DNA from: Spirochaetaceae bacterium
GTDB lineage: Bacteria > Spirochaetota > Leptospiria > Leptospirales > Leptonemataceae
DNA: 64,000 bases
Direction: 5' to 3'
Assembly (NCBI GenBank): GCA_002729885.1
Contig: PBUB01000028.1
Coordinates: 62,001-126,000 of the forward strand
Below the pieces are notes generated by a model. That model did not search any database and was not told where the DNA came from. It worked only from the letters and a program-made list of their open reading frames with translations. Position numbers and translations under genes: made by a program. How positions within the stretch are numbered: position 1 is the stretch's first letter; every line of letters begins with the position of its first letter. Positions 18,200 to 30,700 of this stretch are shown piece by piece.

Positions 18200-18790
18200 T
18201 TACCAGGACGCAGATGGCGAGCTACGATTCTCTTCGGCCCGTGCAATGGCTGCGTTTATGATTTCCCAGTCCGGATCTTTTTGCCACCATTTTCGATTGT
18301 TGGGCCAATCCTTGAGATCTACCTTTTCCAGATTGGGGCTGTTGGCGAGGATCGCCTCCATTAGATCTCCACCGCTTACCACGCCAACACCAAACTCCAG
18401 GCTACGCCCGGAGTCAGCACTGCGCACTTTGACAATTCCTCCCAGAGCAAAGGCCTTATGCACCGCTGTGATTTCATCGAAGTTGATTCGCACCCAGTCC
18501 CGGAAGATTCGTTTTCCCTGGATGCCATCTTCATCGCGAAGAATGATGTTCGAAGTGGTAAATAGGCCCAGGAGGAAGTCTCCGGTGTAGATGATGCCAG
18601 TCACTGCAATTATGACCCCAACGAGAATATACCATTTAGTGGGGTCTTCAATGTATTGGAGGAGGGCATGATATAGCATCGCCCAGCCGAGACCAAAAAA
18701 CCAGAGCGCCGCTACCAGCCCCACAGTCAGGGAAATTGGATTTGCGCCCACATTTCGATGTCTTACTGGCCTGTTTTTATTTGCGGCCAT
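18200..18790 (-). CDS. Membrane protein of unknown function, overlapping the giant gene
   Basis: A 196-residue protein with two predicted transmembrane helices in its first half (about 20-45, ISLTVGLVAALWFFGLGWAM, and about 52-75, WYILVGVIIAVTGIIYTGDF). A soluble C-terminal half resembles bacterial PH-like domains in pattern. The gene starts with ATG at 18790, inside the last 28 bases of the giant gene, with a strong GGGAGG site about 5 bases before the start. The overlap suggests coupled expression with the giant protein. No specific function can be assigned; a role as inner-membrane partner of the giant protein is speculation. Confidence 0.75.
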   Translation of the reverse strand: MAANKNRPVRHRNVGANPISLTVGLVAALWFFGLGWAMLYHALLQYIEDPTKWYILVGVIIAVTGIIYTGDFLLGLFTTSNIILRDEDGIQGKRIFRDWVRINFDEITAVHKAFALGGIVKVRSADSGRSLEFGVGVVSGGDLMEAILANSPNLEKVDLKDWPNNRKWWQKDPDWEIINAAIARAEENRSSPSASW

Positions 18791-21700
18791 ACTACCTCCC
18801 AGAAGGCATCGTTGGCAAAGTCAAATGGCATGGGCGTTACTGTGCCCTGTAGCCAGCCATTCAACTGACGACCTCTATAAGATTTCTCGAATCTAGTTAA
18901 TGGTGCTGATCCCCTGGTTCCATAGATTCCCAGAGCCTGACTCCCCATTCCAAACCCTGACTGTATAGCCAAACGCCCCATTCTTTCAGGTGTAAATTCC
19001 CAACCATGTTCTGGCATCGTCTGAAAAAACTCATTTAGCCCGAAAAACGCTCCGTTTCCCACAATCTTCCCGGTATTGTTCAGAATTCGGGTCCCCCCAA
19101 TACCGGATGACCCGGCTCCCGTGAAGAACCCCTGCCCAAAGGAATCCGCCGCATCACTGAATGAGTATTTTTCGCCTTGCATCGAGGAGATTGTCATGTC
19201 CAGAGGAATTTTTGCCAGACCAGACGTTGTTCCGTTGATGGCCATGGAGTTCAGGGTATATTTATTCCGATAAATCTGCTTTAGAACGCCCCTTCCTACA
19301 GAGTTACTGCCTATCTTTGCTGCAAGCCCAGATTTTCGAAGACGATTAAAGGCCCCTATTCCAAAACGCAATTTGCTGGCATTGGCCCCCATTCTTGCGG
19401 CCCTTGCCCCTCTGAAGGCCAGCTTTCCCACGGTCAGAGCTTTCGCGGCGCCAAACGTTACAAGCTCTGTGGCCACTATCTCAGTGGCTTCGTACAGAAT
19501 TCTTCCTGCCTTATACTGTGATTGGATTTCTTCCTGTAACACTGCCTGTGTCTCTAGATCCTTTCCCTGCATCAATCGAGCGGCTTTGTTCTTCAGGGCT
19601 TTCATCCGGGCGACCGCACGAGCCTGGAGACGCCTATCATAGTGCGCCTGATCCATTCGCGCCTGTTTCAGTGATTTGTAATTGAGGCTTACCATGGCCG
19701 CTTCTTTGACCCAGTGTCCCTTAGATTTGATAAACTGGATTGATTCCCTGTAGTTATCGGTGTATCCGTGGGCAATAAATCCATCGCCGATGTCCAGTTG
19801 ATCCAACGCCTTCTGCATTTTCTGACGATAGATAAGGTACTCCTGATAACTGCCGGTGCCGAATCGATCATTCATTCTGGATCGAAAAACCTTCCTTCTC
19901 GGTTTCCTCTGCGCATCATAGAGATTCATGCGTGGTCTGCTATCTGCGTAGAGATCGGGACCCTTTAAATTCATCTGTACACGCAGTTCTTCATAGTATT
20001 TGTGCATATTGCCGGCGCGAACGGACCGGGCCACCGGATGGGACCAGTCGATACCTGCAGAATCTCCTCCTTGCTCGATACCTTCTTTCACAGCAGCGAA
20101 TATTTCCATAATGCTCCAGTCCTGGCCCACTGACTGCCCTTCGCCGCCGGTTTGCATGTCATCCCATTCCTTATCCATTATGGACAGATTCTGCATGTTT
20201 TGTTTACTGAGCACATTCATGGAGTCCCCACCATGAGCCCGAATGACAAGGTCTGTAGCCTCAGCAATGGATAGTCCCATTGCCCGGGACAGGTTGTCGA
20301 TTTCCTGATAGCGCTTCCCCTGGATATCCCTTTCGTTTTGATTAATGCTTTCTGCAGCAGCGATATCGGCAGCAGTACTCAGTTTTCCCTCTCTGGACGT
20401 TCGTCCTTTCTGCTTGTTTCGCATCTTCAGGATCTTTTTTATGGCCGATAGCCTGTATCGTTTGTTGAACTGCCTGGCCAGCTTCTTCGCAAGCTTATCG
20501 TCATTGAGCACTCCGCGCATTGCATCCAGGGTTGTTTGCTTTCGATTCTCATCCTGGGCTTTTCTTGCTGCATTCCAGGCCTTGCGAATTTGCGCATTTC
20601 GTTGAGCGCGCTTCTGTGTTTGATATTCCTGCTTCCATGCACTTTCCAGGGCGCTACCCAGGATCCCGGTTAGTCCAGTGAAGCCCGGCCGAATACTGGC
20701 ACGGTAACTGTTGGACATTCCCAGGCTTTTTCTTCCCAGCTCCCAGGTTGAATTGCCAACCTCGTCCAGCATTGATCCCATCAGTGAGTTGCGAAATCCT
20801 CCGGTCCACCCCTGCTCGGATCTCAATAGTGGATCTCCCTCGGTCAGACCATTTCCTCGAATGGCCACGCTCATACCGTAAGATGAAATACCGGAGGCGA
20901 GACCGCGTCCAAGAGCCTGAACACCGTCCTGTTCTCTCTGATACTCCCGATGGGCGGCCCCAAGACCGGTGCCCGCCGCGGACGCTATCTGCGACCAACC
21001 TTTTGGAAGAAACGAAGAACCTATTTCTGTAGCGGTGGAAATCGCATCGCCGGTAGTGAAGCGGTATTCAGATCTTCCGGTGCGATGATTGGTCTTCACC
21101 CCCGAACTTAGAGCGCCTACGGCAGCGGAAGCGAGTCCCATCCCGCCATTGGCGTCCAGAACCATGGCAAGGGATCTCGCACCGCTGATGCCCAGGGTTA
21201 ACGCATGGGCCCGGTTCAGTTTTCCACGGTCCAATCCATGCACCCGGGCACCCACTTCAACATCGCTGTAAGCCTGCACCAAACCAAGATTGGCCCTGTT
21301 CAACGCCCCACTGACCGGATCGATAGAGGGCCCGCTTACCGAAATGCTTTTTTCTGAACGTCGGGCCACTCTTTCATTCATGAACTTCATCTGTAAATAG
21401 AATCCAGGAATGCCCGGTTGACCCGGCCGGCTTTCTCCTCCGAGTTCACCCAGCCCTCCGGCGAAGCCCTGAATCAATGCGGATACCGATGCATGCTGGC
21501 CAGCGGCAGCCACTGAACTGACATCCTTTCCGGCCATTGCATTGGCCATGCCCGACACTTTCCCGTCCGGGGCCCGCCCCATCCAGCAACCGAACTCGCC
21601 CATCTTTTCGCAGCTCCGAGTATTTCTGCGGTTTACGCGATCCCGGGTGGTGCCAGAAATCTCTTTCATCCACTTCCGGACCCGGAGTTTCTCTACATGC

Positions 21701-24700
21701 ACCATTGCTTCAAATTCTGCAAGCGATGAGGAGTTCATTAGCTTCTGGAATCGATCCCTGGACGCATAGATTTCACTGGTTGATCGAAATTCATTGGCGC
21801 GGGATTGAATATCGAAGTTGTTGATTGGATTGATCGCTCCTAGATTCTTTCCGCCGGCTCCTTTTTTTATGAACACAGGGCCCATATCTACATAGCCGGA
21901 TGCCAGAGCTGCAGACCTGGTATTCTTCTGATAGGCCCCGTTTCGCCTCTCTATAGCGCGAACAAAGGCATCAATCAGGTTGCGATATTCCTGAAGCATT
22001 TGAGTCTTCGCCTCTGTTTTCATCTGTCTCTGGTGCCGATCAAGATCCGCCTCAAAATCGCGGAACGCATTGAAGACTTTATCCTGACCAAGCGCCCTGC
22101 TATGCATTTCCAGTTCAACGACAGCGTTAAACTGCTCTATTCCATCATTGATGCCGCTCAGAGAATCCCTGTCCGGAGCATTCATTTCCACATTCTTCAA
22201 GGCTCGCTGGACGGATGATGAGCTGATGGTAGGAATATTAACGTCCAGGGAATCCATGTCCGCTCTAATCTTATTGTTCAAGTTCTGGATCAAACTGCCC
22301 AGGTCCTCCTTGATGGTCTTACGAGCGAGGCGATTACGCATATCCTCTTCCCAGCGCTCTTTCTCACTGAAATGGCTTCGGATACGGCGCTGCCATTCTT
22401 GTTTCGCTTCCCGCTCGCGCATGTCGGATTTTTGCTTCGCATTGTTCCATTTATTGAGGAAGGCATTTTCTGCGGCTGCCCATTGCTTCTGGCCCCGACT
22501 CTTAATAAGATCCATTCTGGCGGACCATTCCTTCTTTCTACGCTTCAGTTCTGCTTTGCGACGATCCCAGTCCGCCTCCTGTAGCCGGGCCTGTTGCTGG
22601 AGCTGCTCTTCTTGAATCCGGGATGCATTCTCCAGGTAATCCAGAAAGACCGTCTCATATCCTCTGTACTCTCGACCACCCCGGTTCTGCTCTATGGTAG
22701 ATGTGTCAGGATCATCACCGGAAGCCCAATGTACAAGCCCCTGCATCGTGGCAGATCTTTCAGAAAGCGCAAAACCCGATTCTCTGGGTTCTGCCGCGGT
22801 GAGATAATCGGATTTCGCCTCATTACGCAGTCCACGGGCATGATTGACCGTGGACTGCAGAACTCGCCCCAGACCATATACTCTCTCAGCTTCTGCATCC
22901 GCAGAAACCTCGAACTGATGTATTTCCCTGGATACAAGATCTATCTCTGCTTCCGGATTCATCAAGGTGACTCTTTGGCCGGTTAGATTATCTCGATGCT
23001 TTCCTCCTTTCCTGGAATTTTCTGGGTCACAGGAATATCGCCGACCTGATGCGCCAAAACACTTCGCATCCGTGGCCAGCTCCGAAATATTCAGCGCTTC
23101 TTCGTTTCGATTTTCGGCAAGGCTCCCCGGGGCCGCATTGGAATCATACAGATAATCCAGCTCGGCTTTCGTGATCTCATAGCCGCGAGCACTGCCCAGT
23201 TCCTTCAGTCTTTTCTTGAGCGAATGAAGATCTGGAGCTTTTGTGAGATAACTTAGCCGAGCCTTTTCTCTTTGCAGACGCAATTCCGCACGGCGCACAT
23301 CTGCCAGATTTCCATTGTCGCCTGCCTGCCCAAGGTTAAAGCTTGCAATAACCGAGTGCCATTGCTTGAGAAGTAATTTCGCCTCCCCTTGCGCCAGCAT
23401 TTTGGAAGCATGACGATAGGAGGCTACAGCAGGGCTCGCAGTACCCGTATAGGCGCCAGCAAGGGCCTGTCCGGCAGATTTATATAGCACAGGCAGCCAG
23501 ATAGAACGTAGAATGTGATTCTCCTGGATTGCTTTATCCAGGGCTCCCATGCTCCGCATCCAGTTTTGATGGACAGGAACATACTGACTATAGCCCAGAG
23601 CCGATGCCCCTCCCGCTTTGATCCAGGTCTTGATTGCATCCCTCTCTCGGGAACTTTTTGACATCCATTCGCTCATCCCCGCAGCAGCGGCCAGTTGTTG
23701 CAGTCGACTCCACTGATACCGAGCATTTCTACCCGAAGCACCCAGAGATTCCCTGGTTGCGCCGGCAGCACCATAAAACCAGGAGGCAAATTCGGCTCCC
23801 AGATTGATTACAATCTCGTTGCTTTCATCGGGATCTAGAGCGGGAAGCCGGGAAACCAGTGCCCGGTATACGATTTCTCTGGCCTTAATTCGCTCGGAAT
23901 CGTCGCCAGGACCTTCCATACTTCCCAGGTTTTCGCGCATCTTTCGCCGGAACTCAATCTCTGCCTTCCTGACTGCTGCTTTTCTTTTTTCAATTTCCGC
24001 CTGCACTATCGTCGCCGCCTTCTCCAGGCGGATGGTACGCTGTGTATGAAAGATGTAATCTGCTCTTGCATCTATGAGTTCGCCGTAACGCTCATTTAGA
24101 TCTCGCAGCGTCAAAAGGTATAATGCCGCTTCTTCGACAATCTGCCATTCAGGAGCCTCATCTTCGGAATCGAACATTCCTGGTTCATATCCATGAATCT
24201 CTTCCAGCTCTTCCCGGTACTGCTCCAGTCCGTCCGAAAGCTCCCAGTCATCGGGGTCGGCTCCGAGCTCTGCAATCTCTTGCAGCTGCGCTATGCTCAG
24301 TTGTCCAAAGAGCTCTCGAATGGCTTCATAAGGCTGTGCTCCCTCAAAATCGGAATGCTTGGACTCCCGGAGCTCGGCCAGCCTTTCGTAATCCTCTTCT
24401 TCCAGCTCTTCGTCCAGAAAATCGTTTCCATCTTTTCGAAGCTGGGCCACCCTTGCGAAGTCATCCAGATCATCCTGCACAAGAACATTAAATCCGGCCT
24501 GCTTGAATTGCCTTTCAATGGAATTGTAGGTAGCCAGTGCGCGTTCAAAGGCTTCATCGGCATCTTCAGAATGCAGTTCATAGGTATCTATGGACTCTCC
24601 GGAATCATCCCCATCTTCCGAATCTCCGGTAGATTCCCCGGAATCCGCGGAAGCATAGAGATACGGAGTATTTGCATATTCCTGCACCCGGCTTCGGGTA

Positions 24701-27700
24701 TCAAGCTCCTGCTGCGAAGCGTTCACCTTTTCGAACAGCGCAGACATCTGATCCATGGTTTGCGTATAATTGCTCAACGCGTCCTGATAAGTTAGACGCA
24801 GTTCATTGGCCTCATCTTCAGCCTGCTCGTAGTCTTCCCGGGCCTCTTCGTAGTCCTGTTCCACAGCCACCATGACGGTGTTCAAGTAATCTCTTACAGC
24901 CCGGTTCTGAGATTCCTGTCTTCGTCCTGCCTGCGCGTATTCGCTTTGCGCTTTGCTTCTGGCAGAAAGAGCACTCTGATACACCTGCTCCGCATTCACC
25001 CGATCCTGTGTTAAACCGTCGATTTCGCCGGTAAGCGCTGCTTCCTTTGTTTGCAAGGTATCCTTGAGAGTAGCTACGTTTTCTTCATCTTCCAGCAAAG
25101 CCTTGAGGTGTTCGTAGTCCAGATCCTCAAAGTTCTCTGAGTTGATGGCCGGAGTGGGATCAGCATCTTCCAGATTCTCCTCGGCTGTAGCAAGAGCGGA
25201 AACTATGGCATCGCTCATCTCGGTTTCCAGAAGGGCATCCTGCTGATCCTGAGTAGCCTGAGATTCGCTCAGCACTGTGCGAAGGCCATCGTGTAAGCCA
25301 GATACATGATGCAGATAATTGTTTGCCAGGTTCGCGTAATAAACGCGCTTCATGTCCTCCAGACTTTCCACAGCCCGGCCGCTATAAGGCATCACAGCGC
25401 GTATGGCTGGAGACCGAACTTCCAGATTTGTGTCCTCGCCGTTCTCCAGTACGCGACTATCGTCTATTACCTCTGGATCCTGTCCCCGGGAAGGCGGATC
25501 GCTGGTAAGGATGTCCTCCCAGCCGTCTGAATCGAACAGGTGGTCCATGTTACGGCCTTGAAGATCTACTTCTTCTACTTCAATCCTCGCTGTACCGGTT
25601 AGATCTGCGAACTGTTGAAATTCTGTGTTATCCTCCGGTTCTCCAAAAGTAAGCGAAAAATGATCCGGCAGCCCTTCTAAGGCGTCCGAACCCCAGTCAG
25701 ACTCTGCTCGAACCTCGGCCGGACCCAGTCCATCTTTCGGAATCCAGACAGTTTCGCCCGCAGCCACCTTGGCCATAATGGCATCAAGAATGGGTCGATC
25801 GTCGCCCTTGAGATCTACCAACAGACCGGGATTGTATCCTCTGAGATAATCTTTATACGAATTCAGCTGAGACTGACGCTCGGCCCCCACATAGGCTCTG
25901 TAGTTCACAAAGCGATTTACCGTCAGGTTCTCTTCGCCGTTGGAATCCGTAAGCGAACCACGTAGATCGGCGAATTCGGCCAGGCGAGTGGCAATCTTAA
26001 AATCCCGGTCCGCCTCTCTGGCCAGGCTTTCCAGATCCATACTGCCGCTCTGTAGATAGCCGCCCATCAGTTCCAGAATGAATGCAGAACCTTCTCCGGA
26101 ATCATCCAGTCGCTCCTGCATCAGATCCACGCCGTCTGCACTTCCGGAGAACAGATCCACTTGCAGACGAGTCTGTAACTCCCGGCTTTCTTCTACAAGC
26201 GTCCCCAGTTCGTCGCGCTTCGCATCGCTAATTGCATAATCACCAAGATAGGTTCTCCATAGAGATGCCTGATCCAGTATGCCCGCCTTGAACTGTGGTC
26301 CCATCTGCAAGATCAGTTCCTGGATTCCCTCGGTTACGGCTGCGCTAGAAAAAATCGCAGGCAGCGTTCCGGAAAGGGCCGGCTCATCACCGCTTTCAAA
26401 TATGGCTGAGATCAATGCACGACCCAGAGCCTGACGATTCTCCTTGAGTAGTGCAAAGTCTGCATCGCTCAATCTCTGAGAGAAATATCCCAGAGTCATG
26501 GAACTCATGGCCGGGATGGTTCCAGATTGAGCCAGATTCCGCATGACCGAATGATTCAGGGATGTGGCTACCTTATCGCTTCGTAGCTGTAGTTCTTCGG
26601 TAAGGAGCTCATCTTCTCCGAGTAAAGACTTCAGTTCCTCAAAATCAGTTTTCTCATCCGCACTGAGGGCGTTGTAGAAATCGCTGTTTGTGCCGGATGC
26701 CCGGTCCAGAAGGCTTCGTACAAGATCGCCTCGCTGATTCAGATAATATGTAAACAGGGGACTATCTTTGAAGTCTGGATTGCCTTCCAGAGCCTGAGAC
26801 ACAGCTCCGCTAAGGGCACTCAGATCCGCTCCGTGGTCTTCCAGAAAAGCCTGATGAATCAGAAGATCACCTTCTGTGGGAAAGAAATCCTCTGTAATGG
26901 CTGCGGTTTCTGTTTCTACGATGGCTGTCTGTAGATCAGCTCCGCCCACACTCTGATACGCACTATCCTGGTTGATGTAGGAGCGAACGAAACTCAGGGC
27001 CGGTTCGCTTAAGTTTTCATAGCCGGTATCGGCCAGAATGCGATCCGCAAGATCCGGGTCATCATAGAGAGTTCCCTGTCCTCCGGTTTCCAGTAAAGCC
27101 AGGATCTCTACAAAGTTCTCTTCGCCTCCCGAATCCGCCTGCGAAGAATCTGTAAGGGCCTCAGCCATGGCCAGATAATCCGAATGATTGGCCAGTATGT
27201 CTGCGAATTCATCTGGTAGCACATTGTCTTCATCTGGCACAGGTTCGTTTAACTCCCCGTCCAGAAATCTCTGATACAGGGATCCCGGAAGAAGAGAGTT
27301 CGCCTCCAGCTCCTGTCTTTGAATCTCAAAACCCAGGTCTTCCAGATAGGCCGTTTCATCTGTAGAGGCGATTCTCTCTCGCAGGCTCTTGCCATTTACG
27401 GAATAAGCCGGATCGTCCAGAAACTCCTGGAATAACACTGCAAATGATTGCTTCTGTTCGCCGATGGTAGAGCCGGTAACGGTCTTATCTGCCAGGAAGT
27501 CCTTCAGTCGAAGGCCAAAGATGTAGTCCTGAAAATCTGCGCTATATTCGCTTTCGTCTGCCGCCAGTAGATTACCTGGAAAATCCGTGCCGGCCATGGC
27601 ATCGGCCTCGGCCTTCATATCATTCCACTGGCGAACGGCCAGAATCTCGTTTAGCAAGGCAGTTTGACGGGGCTCCATCTTTCTGGATTCAAAATAGGCA

Positions 27701-30700
27701 CCCAGGATTTCGCTATTCGAGATTCCAGAAAGACTGCTGAAAGCTTCGAAGTCAGTCAGGGCAGAAGCATTATCCAGAAATACATGAAAGTCCCGGGCCA
27801 GAATCTGCTTTTGAAAGAATACAGGGATTCCGCTGAGGTTGAGCCCCGGTCGCTCTTCTTCAGAAACGCTACCCGGTAAATCCTGACCATCCAGAAAATC
27901 CTGATAGCGCTTTCCAGCCAGCTCACTTCCCCGAATCACCAGCAGATTTACAAACTCTTCCGGATAGCTTTCTGGATTGAAGGTATCTTTGCTGGATTCG
28001 GAGTTAAATCTTTGCAGCGCTATAATAAAGGCTTTTTCTTTCTGGGTATCCGTGAGCGAAGCCAGCTCCCCATCCCAGGCACCGTTCTTTCCGTCTTCGC
28101 CTTTGAGATACGAAAAGAGCATCTGAGCTGTGAGGGCCGCCTGCATCATTTCATCCAGAGAGGAGGTCAGACTGGACTTCGCATCGTTCAGCTCCTGGAT
28201 CAAGGCAGCCTTGAGATCACCGCCGGTAAGTTCCGGCTCATTTACCATGATTTCCATGATAATACTTCTGGACAGGGAGCCAGAAGCCAGCTCCGGAAGC
28301 TCGGCTGTGAGCAGGCTTCGCAGATGTTCACCGGTATCTTCTTCGGAACTATCTGACTCATCACCTGACTGCCCGGTTTGATCACTGGAATCTTTCGAAG
28401 AGCTACTACTAAGACTTTCAATTAATGAAATGGCATCGTCAAAATCCAGAGCCTCAAACGAAGCCAGATAGTGCTCTGGATCTTTCTCGGCTTCAAAGTC
28501 ACTGTTGGGATTCAATTCCGCCCGAAGCTGTGATTGAAAACTGGACAGTGCAGAAGCCAGCACCTGATCCGTCTTATAATTTCTCAGTAGCTCATGGGCA
28601 TCTTCGTAAAGAGAAAGCCTCTGCTGAATGGCTTCCGGTACATCGGTGGTCTCATCGCCATCCACATTTCTACGGGCTTCCTCTTCCAGAAGCTCAAAGT
28701 TCTCCTGACTGTCCAGAATCGCCAGAATTGCAGAAGGTGAAGCTCCATTCTCCAGAGCCTGCATGAGCTGGTCTTCCAGACCTTTCCAGGCCGGCAGTAT
28801 TTCTTGTAGATGGGCGGAGTTTTGCTTCATGCGATCCGCACGATCTTTGATCTCTTCCACAGAAGAGTCTCGCATATCTATGATCTCACGAGCCGCAGCC
28901 ACCTCGATTAAATGGCCCTGAAGCATCATGATGGCCGCCTGCATCTCTTCAGACAGGCGTCCGCTGTTGTCTGGATTCGAAGCATAATCCAGCAGGTTCT
29001 CGGATAGAGCTTCTAGAACCGGTCCCGGAAGGCCTTCATTCAATACACTTGCAATATCATCGATGGACTCAACATCGGTGAGTCCCAGTGAAGAAAAGTC
29101 ATCCGAAATAAGATAGGTATCGCCACTTTTACGAGCATCGCCGCGAATATCCGGAACAAACACTCCCAGAGCCAGTCCCAGGATTTCTATCACAGGCAGG
29201 GAATCCTGATTTTCATTTTGATCCTGGTCCAGAATCTGTCTACGCTGCTGATCCTCGCTCAACTCTTTCATCTGCTGTTCGAAAAATCCGCTCACTGCAT
29301 TCATGAACTGGGAGCTAGCGCCCTTACCCTGCTTCAACTCCTGAAGATAGGCACTGAGCCTGCGAAGCTCAGCCTGACGGGATTCTACATCTGGCTTCGC
29401 TGCAGCGATTATATCCTGGAGTTCTTCTATGCGATCTTCCAGAACGGCCATGTCGGAAGCGTACTTCGCTTCCAGGTTTGCTCGCTCTGTGGCATCGGCA
29501 GCCCCATCGATTTCTTCCTGCATTTCCAGAAGCTGAGTGCGCAAAAGATTGATTCTGGCCTGAGTTTCCGCGTATTCCGGATGAGCTTCCGCCAGTTCTT
29601 TTTGAGCTTTTTGAATCTGCCGGGCCAGGTTTTTGGCTTCTTCTCGTTCGAATATGGTTTCAAAATCCGTGTCCAGTTGATCCAGATCTCTCTGAATCAG
29701 ATCTCGAATCTGACTCAAATCTCTGCGAAGATATGTTTCATTCGAAGTGCGAATTCCGCTGTAGCCCTGAAGTAACTGGCGCTCCTCCGTAGATAGATTG
29801 TAGAATGCATCTCTCAGGGATCCGTCACCGGCATCACCGGCACTCAAAACGGAATCCAGTGTATCACGTAGGTCTTCTCGTTGGCTACGAAACTCGCTTA
29901 CCCAGGCATCGCCGCTGGATTCTGGCTTACTGTTTTCAAACTCAAGCCAGTAGGTGGAGCTCTCTTCTACACGATCCAGTTGTGCAAGCAGCGCATCCCA
30001 TCGTTTTTCGGTGGGTGTGGGGTCATCCGAATCCGGCTCTTCGTTGGCCGCATCGATCATATCTCGTCGGTCGATAATCCAGTCTTTGATAATTCGAAGG
30101 GAAGCTACCGTTTCATTCTGATCCGGATCCTCACCGTCGGCAGTCGCATCGGCCACGGCTGTGGCAATGTCGCCATCGATAGAGGCAATCATTCCACTAT
30201 AGGATTCACCGCGATGATTCGTTAGAAACTGCTTTAAATCCCCGGAAACGAGTTCCGCAAATTCCAGCATGTCATCTCGAAGCTCTTCGCTTCTATTTTC
30301 TAGTTCATCCTTTGTAGGAACCTCGCTTTCGTCCGGCCCCCGATCCAGCTTCTTGAGCAGCGCCAGCCGAACGGACTCTTCTGTAGATTTTAAAACTTCC
30401 TGAAGCCGCGTAATGTCTTTTTCCAGATCGGCCAGAGCTCGCTCCTTCTGATCCTCTGCATGGGCTTTCTCTTCGGCCTCGGCATCTTCGTCGTCGATGG
30501 TTTCCTGTAGATATTCCAGAAGATCCAGACGTCCCTGAAGCGAACTCAGTGCACTGGAGACCGTAGGGCTTGCTGCTTTTGCAAAATCATCCTTGATCTC
30601 CAGAATGGACTCCGCCCGGGACTGTACATTTTCCGGCGAAGGGGCTTCCTGGGGATAATCCTGGGAGCCTTGCAGAGTTCGCAGGGCCTCTGCGGCCTGC

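Noticed and set aside
28360-28420. Ser/Asp-rich repeat-like stretch in the giant gene as a possible separate repeat element
   Set aside because: It is low-complexity coding sequence in frame with the giant protein, without a regular DNA repeat unit.
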